From Cytophagales bacterium (GTDB taxonomy: Bacteria > Bacteroidota > Bacteroidia > Cytophagales > Spirosomataceae): a stretch of DNA of 64,000 bases. Numbering within the stretch: position 1 is the first letter of the stretch; each line of letters begins with the position of its first letter. Position numbers and translations under genes: made by a program. The stretch lies in NCBI GenBank assembly GCA_004292855.1, contig RDXN01000030.1, positions 62,001 to 126,000 of the forward strand. Reading direction: 5' to 3'. Below, piece by piece: positions 34,611-42,979 of the stretch. Below the pieces are notes generated by a model that was not told the origin of the DNA, did not search any database, and saw only the letters and a program-made list of their open reading frames with translations.

Positions 34611-35423
34611 ATGAAATACGTTAAACCGACCAAATTCAGCTACTTACCCAGACCCCTTGCTTTTCTGGATGTGCTCGGCCTACTTGAATGTGATCCGTTC
34701 GGTAACTCGTTGTTAGTCAAGAGGATGATGATTGGTTTGGTTGGCTGGTTTACCTATGCCCGATATACGGTCGTAAACCGAATCGAGATTGAGGGGACCG
34801 AAAATATCGAGAATTTACCCATCAATAACGTCCTGTTTCTGTCGAACCATCAGACCTATTTTGCCGACGTAATTGCCTTCTACCACATCTTTTGCGCGGT
34901 TAAATGGGGATTTAAAAATACGCTTCTGCCCCCCATGTATTTGTTCGGCCCTCGCGCTCGTAACTACTATGTGGCCGCATCCGAAACGATGAAAAAGGGT
35001 ATTTTGGCCCGGCTGTTTGCCACCGGCGGAGCACTCACCGTTGAACGTTCGTGGCGGGCCGATGGGCGCGACGTCAAACGAACCGTGGACACATCGGCAG
35101 GCGATAAGGTGTCCAAAGCTCTGGAACACGGTTGGGTAGTTAGTTTTCCGCAGGGCACTACCAGTCCTTACGCCCCCGTTCGGAAAGGGACGGCCCACAT
35201 GATTCTGGACAGCCAACCGATTGTAGTGCCCATCGTGATTAATGGTTTCCGGCGAGCCTTTGATAAAAAGGGTCTGCGCTTCAAAAAACGTAATACCCTG
35301 CTCACGATTCGTATTAAACCCCCTATCGAATACAGCCTTGACGATTCGGTGGAAGATATTGTGGCCAAAGTCCGTGCAGCCATCGAGCAGGACGCCCCGG
35401 AATGGGTGAACAGAGAACAGTGA
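34611..35423 (+). CDS. 1-acyl-glycerol-3-phosphate acyltransferase-like protein
   Basis: A 270-residue membrane-associated acyltransferase (PlsC/LPLAT fold) of phospholipid synthesis. The HX4D catalytic motif appears as FLSNHQTYFADVIAF (near residue 78). The glycerophosphate-binding motif is SFPQGTTSPYAPVRKGT, and a later VPIVINGFRRAF block follows. Substrate specificity within lipid metabolism is not determined. The last residues NREQ and TGA stop are encoded by the AACAGTGAGCAG palindrome. Confidence 0.85.
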   Translation: MKYVKPTKFSYLPRPLAFLDVLGLLECDPFGNSLLVKRMMIGLVGWFTYARYTVVNRIEIEGTENIENLPINNVLFLSNHQTYFADVIAFYHIFCAVKWGFKNTLLPPMYLFGPRARNYYVAASETMKKGILARLFATGGALTVERSWRADGRDVKRTVDTSAGDKVSKALEHGWVVSFPQGTTSPYAPVRKGTAHMILDSQPIVVPIVINGFRRAFDKKGLRFKKRNTLLTIRIKPPIEYSLDDSVEDIVAKVRAAIEQDAPEWVNREQ

Positions 35424-35500
35424 GCAGATAACAGTGAGCAGAGAACAGAAATCAACCAGCAGAGTTCACTGTTGGCTGTTCTCTGCTCACTGCTCACTGT
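35408..35500. repeat. intergenic palindrome, AACAGTGAGCAG word family, serving two convergent stops
   Basis: Core arms 35432-35448 and 35476-35492 are perfect over 17 nt (CAGTGAGCAGAGAACAG and complement), and additional copies of AACAGTGAGCAG and GAACAGAGAACAG flank them. Both convergent genes stop inside it: plsC ends GAA CAG TGA, DUF4350 ends AAA CAG TGA on the other strand. Confidence 0.85.
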
Positions 35501-36669
35501 TTAAACCGCTCGATTGCCGCGTTCAAAATCAGTACGTCTTCTTCGGCGAGAGTCACGGTTTTGCGGGCGGCCTGTAGAGTTCGTACGAGGTCTTGCGTGT
35601 CGGCGAGGGAGACGCCGGTTCGTTTGCTCAGGGCTTCGGCAAAGTCGTTGTCGAGGGTGGTGGTCGAGAGGCCGTAGCGTTCGCGGATGTTAGCCAGAAA
35701 ATAATGGATCATCTTCTGACCGAGGTTGTTATGGTCGGCCTGCTGATAATACACTCGCCCTACGGTTTGCGCAAACTCCAGCGAGTTGTTGCGGGGCGGC
35801 TCCACCACCGGAATAGACCGTTGCGTGCGTTTCCCGGCAAATAGCGCATAGAACAATAATCCAATCACGACCACGTAATATGCCCACGTAAGGGCGGGCT
35901 GGCTCAAAACATATCGAAAAATGGACTGCTGATCTTCGTCGAAACGCCCTTGTTTCTGGTATTCGTCCCAGTACGTAGGCCGGGCGGGCAAATAGGAGAG
36001 AGCCTTGAACGCATAATCGGCGGTACGGCGGTCGAGTACGAAAAAGTTAGTCAGGGCAAGGGGCAGGTTGTGGATAAAAAAGTAGCCTTTTCCATGTTGC
36101 ACGCGGATGAAAACCGGCTCGTTACGGGCGTTGCGGCCCAGTACAACAGTATTCTTAGTATCCTTCGTAACCAGATAGTTACGGCCATCATCGTGGAAGA
36201 AATTGTAGCCGCCCACCTTACGGTGTTGTGGGTTTGTGAAGTTGTTCAACAAGGTCGTGTCGCGCAGTTTTGGGGCTTTCACCAGCGACCGATACCCCAA
36301 CAGCTTGCCCAGCGTATCAGGAAAATAATAGGCCGACAAAAACACGTTGCCCCCGCGCCGGGCGTAGGCCGTCAACGTCCGAACATCGTTTTGATCAAAC
36401 TCCAAGGTATTAGCAACAAAGATGTAATTGCTGTTGGCGGGCGGGGGCGTTTCGGTTAGGTAATTGTAGACAGGCACCCGCACATTCATCACGGAAGGTT
36501 GCCGCATAACCCCCGGCAAAAGCTCGAACAACGCCCGCGTCCCGAAGGGCATCTTGTCGGTGTTTTTGTATGTGGCTTCCCAGTCGAGCGGCTTGGGTCG
36601 ATAATGCTCAAACAGCCCGTAGGCCAGCAAAAAGGCCAGAAGAATGAAGAAATAGCGATTTGGCTTCAT
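35494..36669 (-). CDS. DUF4350 domain protein
   Basis: A 391-residue membrane protein. N-terminal anchor FILLAFLLAYGLFEHY, then the DUF4350 hallmark KNTDKMPFGTRALFELLPGV, a sensor-like alpha/beta region (NYIFVANTLEFDQNDVRTLT, YARRGGNVFLSAYYF), a second membrane segment YYVVVIGLLFYALFAGKRT near residue 265, and a cytosolic helical tail. It is part of the MoxR-associated cluster SpoIIM, membrane protein, DUF4129, DUF4350 (all minus strand here), thought to act in envelope or osmotic stress. It overlaps DUF4129 by 4 nt. Stop codon supplied by the palindrome. Confidence 0.85.
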   Translation of the reverse strand: MKPNRYFFILLAFLLAYGLFEHYRPKPLDWEATYKNTDKMPFGTRALFELLPGVMRQPSVMNVRVPVYNYLTETPPPANSNYIFVANTLEFDQNDVRTLTAYARRGGNVFLSAYYFPDTLGKLLGYRSLVKAPKLRDTTLLNNFTNPQHRKVGGYNFFHDDGRNYLVTKDTKNTVVLGRNARNEPVFIRVQHGKGYFFIHNLPLALTNFFVLDRRTADYAFKALSYLPARPTYWDEYQKQGRFDEDQQSIFRYVLSQPALTWAYYVVVIGLLFYALFAGKRTQRSIPVVEPPRNNSLEFAQTVGRVYYQQADHNNLGQKMIHYFLANIRERYGLSTTTLDNDFAEALSKRTGVSLADTQDLVRTLQAARKTVTLAEEDVLILNAAIERFKQ

Positions 36670-37502
36670 GATCGAATGGCTTCTGCGAACTGTGAAAACT
36701 GGGTCTGCAAGACTTCGTAACGAGGTTTGTCGAGCGGAAAATCGCCGTACCAAACGTAGTCGAAGTCGCGGGTAAGCGTGTTGAATTGGCCAGAAAAGGG
36801 CTGATTGCCAAGTTCATACACATATTGCCCGTTGGTCTTGTCGGGTTTCCAGTCGATCAGGTTGCGGTCAGTGAGTTGCTTAAGCGAGCGCAGATACAAG
36901 AGTCGTACGGCTAGCCGGAAATTACCCTGCGTGGTGGCCGTTTCGAGTTCGCGCTCGAAATCAATAGCGTGGATGTCTTCTTTCAACGTCTCGTAGTCGA
37001 GCGTGGACCGTGCCGACCGACCGGGCACCAGGAAGCCCAAATACTCGGCTTTCACGCCCAAATAAACGACAAGGCCCGCGATGACAATCAGGATTACGTA
37101 TCGCCAAAAACTCTGGTACGATGGACTATTGAAGAACGCGCCTATCTTCCGAAACAGCCAGGTGAAAAATTTGCCAATCAGGCTTTCAGGCGGGGGGATG
37201 TCGTCGCCGTATTGGTAATCGCTGTCGGCGCGGTAGCTGTTCAGCGCACTGTCGGCGGGATAACGGGCTGTTTGGGGCGAACGGTCGTCGGGGGCGGCTA
37301 CCATGACGGTGTCGCGTGGGTCGATTGTTCCCTCTTCATCGTAGAGAATCTCATCGTCCTCGACCGTAACCGAATCAACGTCTACCTGCGAGGTGTCGGC
37401 CACAACGGTTGAGTCGGTGGGGGGAATTTGGGCAAACGTTGGGGTCGTCAGTAACAGAACCAGCCAGATGAGTAGCCCTCTATTACTCGTAAAAATCTTC
37501 AT
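36666..37502 (-). CDS. DUF4129 domain protein
   Basis: A 278-residue exported or membrane protein. Signal peptide GLLIWLVLLLTTPTFAQ, an acidic low-complexity periplasmic part (VDVDSVTVEDDEILYDEEG), one transmembrane segment YVILIVIAGLVVYLGV near residue 140, then the DUF4129 domain (ETATTQGNFRLAVRLLYLRS, LKQLTDRNLIDWKPDKTN, VWYGDFPLD). In relatives DUF4129 lies between MoxR/DUF58 and DUF4350 genes. Overlaps both neighbours (4 nt and 20 nt), consistent with one operon. Function is unknown beyond this association. Confidence 0.85.
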   Translation of the reverse strand: MKIFTSNRGLLIWLVLLLTTPTFAQIPPTDSTVVADTSQVDVDSVTVEDDEILYDEEGTIDPRDTVMVAAPDDRSPQTARYPADSALNSYRADSDYQYGDDIPPPESLIGKFFTWLFRKIGAFFNSPSYQSFWRYVILIVIAGLVVYLGVKAEYLGFLVPGRSARSTLDYETLKEDIHAIDFERELETATTQGNFRLAVRLLYLRSLKQLTDRNLIDWKPDKTNGQYVYELGNQPFSGQFNTLTRDFDYVWYGDFPLDKPRYEVLQTQFSQFAEAIRS

Positions 37503-38322
37503 TGGCTAGTTGCGTTTGCGGGGCGGTTTCGCCGATGGAGTCGATCCGGTCGATCAGGCCGGGGTGTTCGCGTTTCTCGACCAGGTTGAAATACTGAAAC
37601 CCGATGGCCAGCACTACCACGACCAGAAACAGCAGCAGAGCCAGCACGATGAAAGCCCCCAAAAAGGCCATAGCCAACGGTGGTATTTCGGGCAAGTGCA
37701 GTACGGATTTGAGCACATCCCAGAGCGTGGCCGGCACCAAAATGAGGCTCAACAGCGAGAGGTAAACAAAACCCATAATGGACAGTAACCCGAACGTACT
37801 CCACCAATGATCCTGAATAAGCGTGAAGCATCGCCCGAAGGCATCTGCCGGTCCGGCATCTTCCATGACTACCACGGCCAGAATCATTGAGATCGTTACG
37901 GCGAAATAAATGCCTGGCAAAACAAAGATAAACGAGCCAATAACACACACCAGCAAGTACAACGCAATAGCAACCACGGCCCGCCCAAACGCCCTACGCA
38001 CCTCGCGCCAAACGTCGGACACGCGCACAGGCCCACCCTCGGTTTGACCATACACTTTCAGGTGGGCGTAGGTTACGAGCGGCACGAGCCAGAACGCCAG
38101 CAAATAAGCCCCCAAACTTACAACTGACGCCCGCGAGGTTAGCCCAAACAGATTGCCCCGCACCGCCGATTCGCTCATCCCGTCGGCAATGCCCGCCACC
38201 AGCACCACCGGCCCGGCAATGTAGAGCAAGGCCAGCCCCAGACTACGGAACTGTTGCACGATATACTGAAACGTGGCGTTGATCTTCGCCCCAAAATCGC
38301 GTGTTTGATAGAGTACGATCAT
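37483..38322 (-). CDS. multi-pass membrane protein of the MoxR-associated cluster
   Basis: A 279-residue inner-membrane protein with six hydrophobic segments (FRSLGLALLYIAGPVVLVAG, VVSLGAYLLAFWLVPLVTY, AVVAIALYLLVCVIGSFIFV, FLVVVVLAIGFQYFNL and others). Its VMEDAGPADAFGRCFTLIQDHWW motif resembles the glycerophosphodiesterase-type membrane domain. It is sandwiched between SpoIIM and DUF4129 genes, overlapping the latter by 20 nt. Probably a structural partner; I assign no enzymatic role. Confidence 0.8.
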   Translation of the reverse strand: MIVLYQTRDFGAKINATFQYIVQQFRSLGLALLYIAGPVVLVAGIADGMSESAVRGNLFGLTSRASVVSLGAYLLAFWLVPLVTYAHLKVYGQTEGGPVRVSDVWREVRRAFGRAVVAIALYLLVCVIGSFIFVLPGIYFAVTISMILAVVVMEDAGPADAFGRCFTLIQDHWWSTFGLLSIMGFVYLSLLSLILVPATLWDVLKSVLHLPEIPPLAMAFLGAFIVLALLLFLVVVVLAIGFQYFNLVEKREHPGLIDRIDSIGETAPQTQLANEDFYE

Positions 38323-38331
38323 GAAAAGATT

Positions 38332-38483
38332 GGAACGCGGATGACGCGGATTAAGCGGATTTTTTTGTCATCCCGACGCAGGAGGGATCTAGTTTGTTGA
38401 CCCTCAACTTGATTGTAAACCGAGTAGATCCCTCCTGCGTCGGGATGACAAAAAATCCGCTTAATCCGCTTCATCCGCGTTCC
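38332..38483. repeat. composite 60-nt palindrome (CGCGGATGA outer, TCATCCCGACGCAGGAGG inner)
   Basis: Left arm 38332-38391 and right arm 38425-38483 match over ~59 positions with one mismatch and one T-run indel. The outer third is GGAACGCGGATGACGCGGAT + TAAGCGGATT, the inner part TTGTCATCCCGACGCAGGAG + GGATCTA. The right arm encodes the C-terminal NADEAD and TAA stop of SpoIIM. The inner word is shared with 31291-31377, the outer with 51595-51704. Confidence 0.95.
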
Positions 38484-39426
38484 TATTAATTGTAATCGGA
38501 TACCAGATGAAATACCAGCCGATGAAGGCTGCTGAGAGGGCAATTATGCCCGCGCTGACCACGGGCGGCAACGTAAGCCGTGTGACATAGCTTTCCAGAA
38601 ACCCGGCCACCACAAAAATCGGAACCAGCCCGATGGCAATCTTGACGCCCTGCTTGACGCCCCGCTTAAACGATTCCAGCCGCGTGAACGTACCCGGAAA
38701 TAACAGGCTGTTGCCCACTGTGAGACCCGAACAGCCCGCGATCACAATGGCCGAAATTTCGAGCGTGCCGTGAATCCAGATCTTCAAAACCGACTCAAGC
38801 AGCAGGCCGCGCTCGTAGAAAAAGTACTGGAATGAACCGAGCATCACGCCGTTGTAAAACAGCATGGCGATAGTGCCGAACGAGGCCAACATCCCCGCCA
38901 CAAGCGTTCGGAGCGACACCATGACGTTGTTGAACGTAATGGTCAGGAACATATTGGCTCGGTCGTCGGTGGCATACACCCCCAACGGATCGCCCTTTTT
39001 GATGTTTTCGAGGGTCATGTTCACGTAGCTGTCGCCCAAAATGAGCCGCACGAAGGTGTTATCGTTGGCCGCCGAGAGCCACCCTACCACACAAGCCAGC
39101 AAAAAGAAAAGGGCCGATACCAGCAACAGCCGGTGCGACTCCCGGAATACGGCGGGCAACTCGTGCGTCCAGAACACCACGAACCGATTTTGGTCGTCGC
39201 GCTTGTTTTGCATCAGGCCCCGGTGCATTCGGGCAGCCGCACTGTTGAGGTATTTGGTAATGTTGGAGTCGGGGTAGAACGTCCGGGCGTACGAGAGGTC
39301 GTCGGAAAGATCAATATAACGGTCGGTGAGTTCGTCGGGGTCAAGCCCGGCCGAGGGTTCGTTTATGGTTTCCTCGTACTGCCGCCATTTTTCGGTATTC
39401 CGCTTGATAAATGCTGCTTCACGCAT
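38461..39426 (-). CDS. stage II sporulation protein M (SpoIIM/DUF95) family membrane protein
   Basis: A 321-residue inner-membrane protein with an N-terminal cytosolic helical part (REAAFIKRNTEKWRQYEETI, ARTFYPDSNITKYLNSAAAR) and five or more membrane segments. It has the SpoIIM hallmarks NVMVSLRTLVAGMLASFGTI, GVMLGSFQYFF and WIHGTLEISAIVIAGCSGL. In Bacteroidota it heads the MoxR-associated operon and is unrelated to sporulation. The start at 39426 is chosen over an upstream ATG six residues earlier. Its last residues NADEAD and stop come from the palindrome arm. Confidence 0.9.
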   Translation of the reverse strand: MREAAFIKRNTEKWRQYEETINEPSAGLDPDELTDRYIDLSDDLSYARTFYPDSNITKYLNSAAARMHRGLMQNKRDDQNRFVVFWTHELPAVFRESHRLLLVSALFFLLACVVGWLSAANDNTFVRLILGDSYVNMTLENIKKGDPLGVYATDDRANMFLTITFNNVMVSLRTLVAGMLASFGTIAMLFYNGVMLGSFQYFFYERGLLLESVLKIWIHGTLEISAIVIAGCSGLTVGNSLLFPGTFTRLESFKRGVKQGVKIAIGLVPIFVVAGFLESYVTRLTLPPVVSAGIIALSAAFIGWYFIWYPITINRNADEAD

Positions 39427-39448
39427 GGGGTGGTTGGGGGGCAAAGGC

Positions 39449-39606
39449 CTACGGCTGTTTCAGGTTTCAAGTTACCAAACAAAATGAAAAAGACCCAAAA
39501 GAGTTGTTTCCTCTCCTGAGTCTTTTATTCTGGCTAATCTTGAAACGGCCAACGGCCTTTGAAACTTGAAACAGCGTAGCCTTGAAACGGCTTTTGAAAC
39601 CTGAAA
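39449..39606. repeat. imperfect palindromic junction, GTTTCAAG word family, with embedded terminator
   Basis: Between pyk and spoIIM the words TGTTTCAGGTTTCAAG on the left and CTTGAAACGGCCAACGGCC, CTTGAAACAGCGTAGCC and TTTTGAAACCTGAAAC on the right make an irregular inverted repeat. The pyk stop (TAG, minus) is directly at its right edge (39607). Confidence 0.65.
39486..39526 (-). terminator. Rho-independent terminator downstream of pyk
   Basis: On the minus strand AAAAGAC...AGAG pairs with CTCT...GTCTTTT (39520-39526 against 39488-39494), followed by a T-run. It lies about 80 nt after the pyk stop, inside the GTTTCAAG junction repeat. Confidence 0.7.
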
Positions 39607-41043
39607 CTAATCCACTACGCTCAACTTAACCGTGTTGGTCTTGTTACGTTGCGAAAGGGGCATGCTGAGGGTATTGACAAAAATATCGCCGGAAGCAAGT
39701 GCGCCCCGCTCCGTCAGCACCTGCCGGATTTCGTCGACGGTTTGCTCAATCGTGTTCTCCGAATCGGGTGCGTAGGGCAGAACCTGAACCCCCCAATACA
39801 GACCCAGTGTGTTGCGCAGGCTGGCATCGGGCGAGAAAATATACAGGTCGGCTTTAGGGCGGTGGTGCGATAGGCGCGTAGCCGTGTACCCCGACGTGGT
39901 GATCCCAATCACGGCTTTGGCCTGCGTATCGCGAGCGAGTCGGCAGGCACTCATTACCACGTTGTCGTTGAGCACGTTCTTGGTTGGCTCCTCATTTACG
40001 TGGGCATGGTATCGGAAATAGATCTTATCGGTGGTGGTTTCGACCTGCCGGATGGTGTTAGCCATACTCTCGACAGCCAGAATCGGGTACTTGCCCGATG
40101 CTGTTTCGGCACTAAGCATCACGGCGTCGGCCCCGTCGAGCACGGAGTTGGCAATGTCGTTGATCTCGGCGCGGGTGGGGCGGGGCGCGTCAATCATGCT
40201 TTCGAGCATCTGCGTGGCCACAATAACGGGCTTAGCGGCTTTATTGCACTTTTCCACGAGCATCTTCTGAATCATTGGCACCTCTTCGGCGGGCAGTTCA
40301 ACCCCCAAATCGCCACGGGCCACCATCAGACCATCCGTTGCCGCAATAATCTCGTCGATGTTGGCGATGGCCTCGGGCTTTTCGATCTTAGCAATCACCC
40401 GCGATTTCTTACCCTTCGATTTGATGTATTCTTTGATTTCGAGAATCTCCGAGGCCTCCCGCACAAACGAGAGCGCGATCCACTCCACGTCGTTTTCGAG
40501 ACCAAATTCGAGGTCGGCCCAGTCTTTGTCCGTCACGGCGGGCATCGACACCTTCGTATTGGGCAAATTCACGCCTTTTTTCGACTTCATCGGTCCGCCA
40601 TACACCACTTCGGTGATAACGTCGGTGCCGTCGCGGCCAATCACACGCACCTCAAGCTTGCCGTCGTCCATCAGGATGCGCTCGCCCGTATGCACGTCTT
40701 TATACATGTCTTTGTAAGGTGTACTCACCCGCTCAGCATTGCCAACAATGTCGTCGTTGGTGAACACGAGCTTACTACCCGGCAGTAACATGACCCCGTC
40801 TTTATTTTCGACGTTACCGATACGGATTTTAGGACCTTGCAGATCTTGCAGGATGCACAGGTTCAGGTTATGTTCTTCGTTTAGTTCGCGAATGCGTTTA
40901 ACGCGCTCTAAATGGTCTTCGTGGGTTCCGTGGGAGAAATTCAGGCGGAATACATTTACACCGGCTTTTGCCAGGGCCAGCAGTTGGTCTTTGGCTTCGG
41001 AAGCCGGACCGACAGTGGCAACAATCTTGGTTTTCTTAGACAT
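39607..41043 (-). CDS. pyk: pyruvate kinase
   Basis: Last step of glycolysis, phosphoenolpyruvate plus ADP to pyruvate plus ATP. 478 residues. Seen: KIVATVGPASEAKDQLLALA, VFRLNFSHGTHEDH, LQDLQGPKIRIG, the catalytic-Lys segment SRVIAKIEKPEAI, MVARGDLGVELP, the K+/effector region VATQMLESMIDAPRPTRAE, and ANSVLDGADAVMLSAETASG. All are as expected for a tetrameric bacterial PK. Isolated from the pta/ackA/maeB cluster, though the same pyruvate node. The gene ends at a terminator embedded in junction repeats. Confidence 0.97.
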   Translation of the reverse strand: MSKKTKIVATVGPASEAKDQLLALAKAGVNVFRLNFSHGTHEDHLERVKRIRELNEEHNLNLCILQDLQGPKIRIGNVENKDGVMLLPGSKLVFTNDDIVGNAERVSTPYKDMYKDVHTGERILMDDGKLEVRVIGRDGTDVITEVVYGGPMKSKKGVNLPNTKVSMPAVTDKDWADLEFGLENDVEWIALSFVREASEILEIKEYIKSKGKKSRVIAKIEKPEAIANIDEIIAATDGLMVARGDLGVELPAEEVPMIQKMLVEKCNKAAKPVIVATQMLESMIDAPRPTRAEINDIANSVLDGADAVMLSAETASGKYPILAVESMANTIRQVETTTDKIYFRYHAHVNEEPTKNVLNDNVVMSACRLARDTQAKAVIGITTSGYTATRLSHHRPKADLYIFSPDASLRNTLGLYWGVQVLPYAPDSENTIEQTVDEIRQVLTERGALASGDIFVNTLSMPLSQRNKTNTVKLSVVD

Positions 41044-41181
41044 GAGGGGCGCAACAATTGGATCAATTTCACCAACAACGGGCGCAAAATTAACCCGTTA
41101 GCGCGAAATGGCAAGGTATAAAGCGTAGAGCATGGCGCATAGAGCGCGGAGCAGGAGGATAGACTTCGGCACAAAACAACG

Positions 41182-41211
41182 AGCAGAACTGCCGGTTGGC
41201 AATTCTGCTCT
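41182..41211 (-). terminator. terminator hairpin after the glycine-zipper gene
   Basis: GAGCAGAAC-TGCC (41182-41194) pairs with GGCA-ATTCTGCTC (41199-41211), about 12 bp with a GGTT loop. It lies 27 nt beyond the stop of the minus-strand gene at 41239, with a moderately T-rich tail (GTTGTTTTG) on that strand. Confidence 0.75.
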
Positions 41212-41238
41212 GTTTATTCGTTGCTAGCTCAGATGAAC

Positions 41239-41937
41239 TTAACCGTTTTTCTTCAACTTGAGGAACATCCAGCCACACAAGCCCAGCGATACCGACGCAA
41301 TCAGTAACGACAGCTTCGTTAGCCAGCTAGCTGAGGTACGTTCGTCAACAGTCGCCTGCTCGGCCACAGGTTGTGGGTTTGTAGGCTGAACCATCGGGGC
41401 GGTCTGATTTTGAGCAACCAACGTAGGCGCGACGGATGCACTCTCGGGCATGTTGGCTACGGCACCCGCAGCTACTGCGCCCACGGCTGCCCCACCGGCT
41501 GCAACAGCCGCCGTCCGCCCTACTGTCGAGGTATTTACCGAGGGTGCCCGACGACCCGCCGAACGCATGGTCCGGTTGGCCTCCCCGTAGGCGATGTTGT
41601 CCTGCCGACGCGCTTCGGCGATGCGGGCTGCTTCGGCCCGGCGAGCGGCTTCGGCTTTGCGTTTATTGTCGATGCGCTTACCGATGGCGTAGCCGGCTCC
41701 GGCCCCAACGGCTCCACCGACAACACCCCCCACCACGCGATTACGTTTGTGGATGATGGCCCCGGCAGCGGCTCCAGTTGCCCCACCAATTACGGCCCCT
41801 TTAGCCTGTGGACTCCACTGACGCGGCCCACGCAATGTATTGATTGGAATTTGTTGCGCATCCTGTGCGTCGACAACGGTCGAAACCATCAGGGCAAACA
41901 ACAGCGCGAGTATCGAGACTTTACGATTCGTTTTCAT
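41239..41937 (-). CDS. exported glycine-zipper (YMGG-like) membrane protein
   Basis: A 232-residue exported protein. Signal peptide KVSILALLFALMVSTVVDAQ, a glycine-zipper segment (KGAVIGGATGAAAGAIIHKR, VVGGVVGGAVGAGAGYAIGK) that inserts in membranes, an Arg/Ala-rich helix, a second zipper-like stretch (AAVAAGGAAVGAVAAGAVAN), and a C-terminal transmembrane anchor LLIASVSLGLCGWMFLKLKK. Glycine-zipper proteins of the YMGG/Gly-zipper_2 group are structural envelope proteins; the precise role is unknown. The ATG at 41937 is chosen to begin the signal peptide. Divergent from GtrA. Confidence 0.8.
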   Translation of the reverse strand: MKTNRKVSILALLFALMVSTVVDAQDAQQIPINTLRGPRQWSPQAKGAVIGGATGAAAGAIIHKRNRVVGGVVGGAVGAGAGYAIGKRIDNKRKAEAARRAEAARIAEARRQDNIAYGEANRTMRSAGRRAPSVNTSTVGRTAAVAAGGAAVGAVAAGAVANMPESASVAPTLVAQNQTAPMVQPTNPQPVAEQATVDERTSASWLTKLSLLIASVSLGLCGWMFLKLKKNG

Positions 41938-42094
41938 AGCTCTAATTGGTTTTAAACTGTGCGTTTTATGACACGTTGACAACTTTGACAGGCTGGCAAG
42001 TCAAAGGTTTAGTTACCCGCCTGACAAAGTGTATTATGTAGAAAACGGATAACCTAAATGGATGTTTTCAAACGCTAGCTGCCGGATTTTGGTC

Positions 42095-42102
42095 TACCTT
42101 TG
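42095..42102 (+). promoter_or_regulatory. candidate -7 element for the GtrA gene
   Basis: TACCTTTG at 42095-42102 matches TAnnTTTG exactly, 30 nt before the ATG at 42132. No TTG at the ideal -33 distance was seen. Confidence 0.45.
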
Positions 42103-42131
42103 TTTCCTCAACCAGTCACTTTTCAACGTTT

Positions 42132-42620
42132 ATGGCCAATGAGCTTTTCAACCGGCGGGACGTAATCGCCTATTTTATTGTGGCCGCCACCGGGGCTACG
42201 GTCCAGTTAATTGCCGGTAGTCTGTTACAGGAGTGGTTTCAGATGACCTACGAGCAGGCTTTATTCGTTGGGTATCTGGTAGCGTTTGTTGTGGGTTTCG
42301 TCCTGACCAAATTATTTGCCTTCAACGCCCGTAACTCGTCGCAAACGCGCCGGGAGGCAATCAAGTTTACGATTGTTTCGGTCATTTCTTGCCTTATCAC
42401 GGTGTATGGATCTTCGCTCATCTATCATTACTCAACCACGCAGTTTGAGCCGTTTAGCGCAGTAATTCCCTTTTCGGTGAAGCGCGTGGACCTGAACAAA
42501 CTTGGGGCGCAGATTGTAGGAATGGGGTTGAGTTTTATCAGTAATTATATTCTACACAAACGATTCACGTTTGCCAATACGGGCTTTTATGAGGGGCTGA
42601 AACGGTTACTGGGGTTGTAG
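42132..42620 (+). CDS. GtrA family membrane protein
   Basis: A 162-residue protein with four hydrophobic segments (VIAYFIVAATGATVQLIAGS, FVGYLVAFVVGFVLTKLFAF, FTIVSVISCLITVYGSSLIY, QIVGMGLSFISNYILHKRFT). The ending SFISNYILHKRFTF is the conserved GtrA C-terminal motif (normally NF-x-x-x-R-x-W-V/T-F). GtrA-like proteins are linked to flipping of lipid-linked sugars for cell-surface glycans. No glycosyltransferase sits beside it here. Preceded by a promoter-like TACCTTTG. Confidence 0.85.
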   Translation: MANELFNRRDVIAYFIVAATGATVQLIAGSLLQEWFQMTYEQALFVGYLVAFVVGFVLTKLFAFNARNSSQTRREAIKFTIVSVISCLITVYGSSLIYHYSTTQFEPFSAVIPFSVKRVDLNKLGAQIVGMGLSFISNYILHKRFTFANTGFYEGLKRLLGL

Positions 42621-42642
42621 GGAGAGTCGGGTGTGGTAATTG

Positions 42643-42674
42643 TTGTCGAAGAAGTAGTTTCGCTCCTATCTTTG
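42643..42674 (+). promoter_or_regulatory. promoter for the DUF4160/DUF2442 pair
   Basis: TTG at 42643-42645, a 21-nt spacer, and TATCTTTG at 42667-42674: a full match to the Bacteroidota TTG-N19-21-TAnnTTTG promoter, ending 23 nt before the ATG of the first gene. It is the best-formed promoter in the window. Confidence 0.7.
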
Positions 42675-42697
42675 GCGAATTGACCCCACCTGCATCA

Positions 42698-42979
42698 ATG
42701 TCTACAATTTTTCACCTATTTGGTTTTCGGTTTTTTTACCGGATGTTTGACCTGAGTGAGCCGTGCCACATCCATGCCGGTAGCGGTCGAAAGCTGTGTA
42801 AGTACTGGATTAGGGCAGACGGAACATTTGTACAGGCGTTTGCGTACTATTTTACAAAATCAGAGATTCGGAAAATCGAAAAAGCCCTTGGCGAAAACAT
42901 GACCGCCATCAAAGCCTCCTATGAAGACGACTGCAAGCGGGCAGGTATCCGGCCCAATTACTACCAGAAAGAAGGCTAA
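42698..42979 (+). CDS. DUF4160 domain protein
   Basis: A 93-residue protein with the DUF4160 pattern: IFHLFGFRFFYRMFDLSEPC and HIHAGSGRKLCKYWIRADGT, then EIRKIEKALGENM. DUF4160 genes are very often next to a DUF2442 gene, as here, where the two overlap by 59 nt. This has suggested a toxin-antitoxin-like pair, unproven to my knowledge. I chose the ATG at 42698, right after a good promoter. Confidence 0.8.
   Translation: MSTIFHLFGFRFFYRMFDLSEPCHIHAGSGRKLCKYWIRADGTFVQAFAYYFTKSEIRKIEKALGENMTAIKASYEDDCKRAGIRPNYYQKEG

Noticed and set aside
38461-39426. Sporulation function for the SpoIIM-like gene
   Set aside because: Only the domain name is shared; context is the Bacteroidota MoxR-associated envelope cluster.
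40000-40788. 262-codon open frame antisense to pyk
   Set aside because: Shadow frame over conserved pyruvate kinase sequence.
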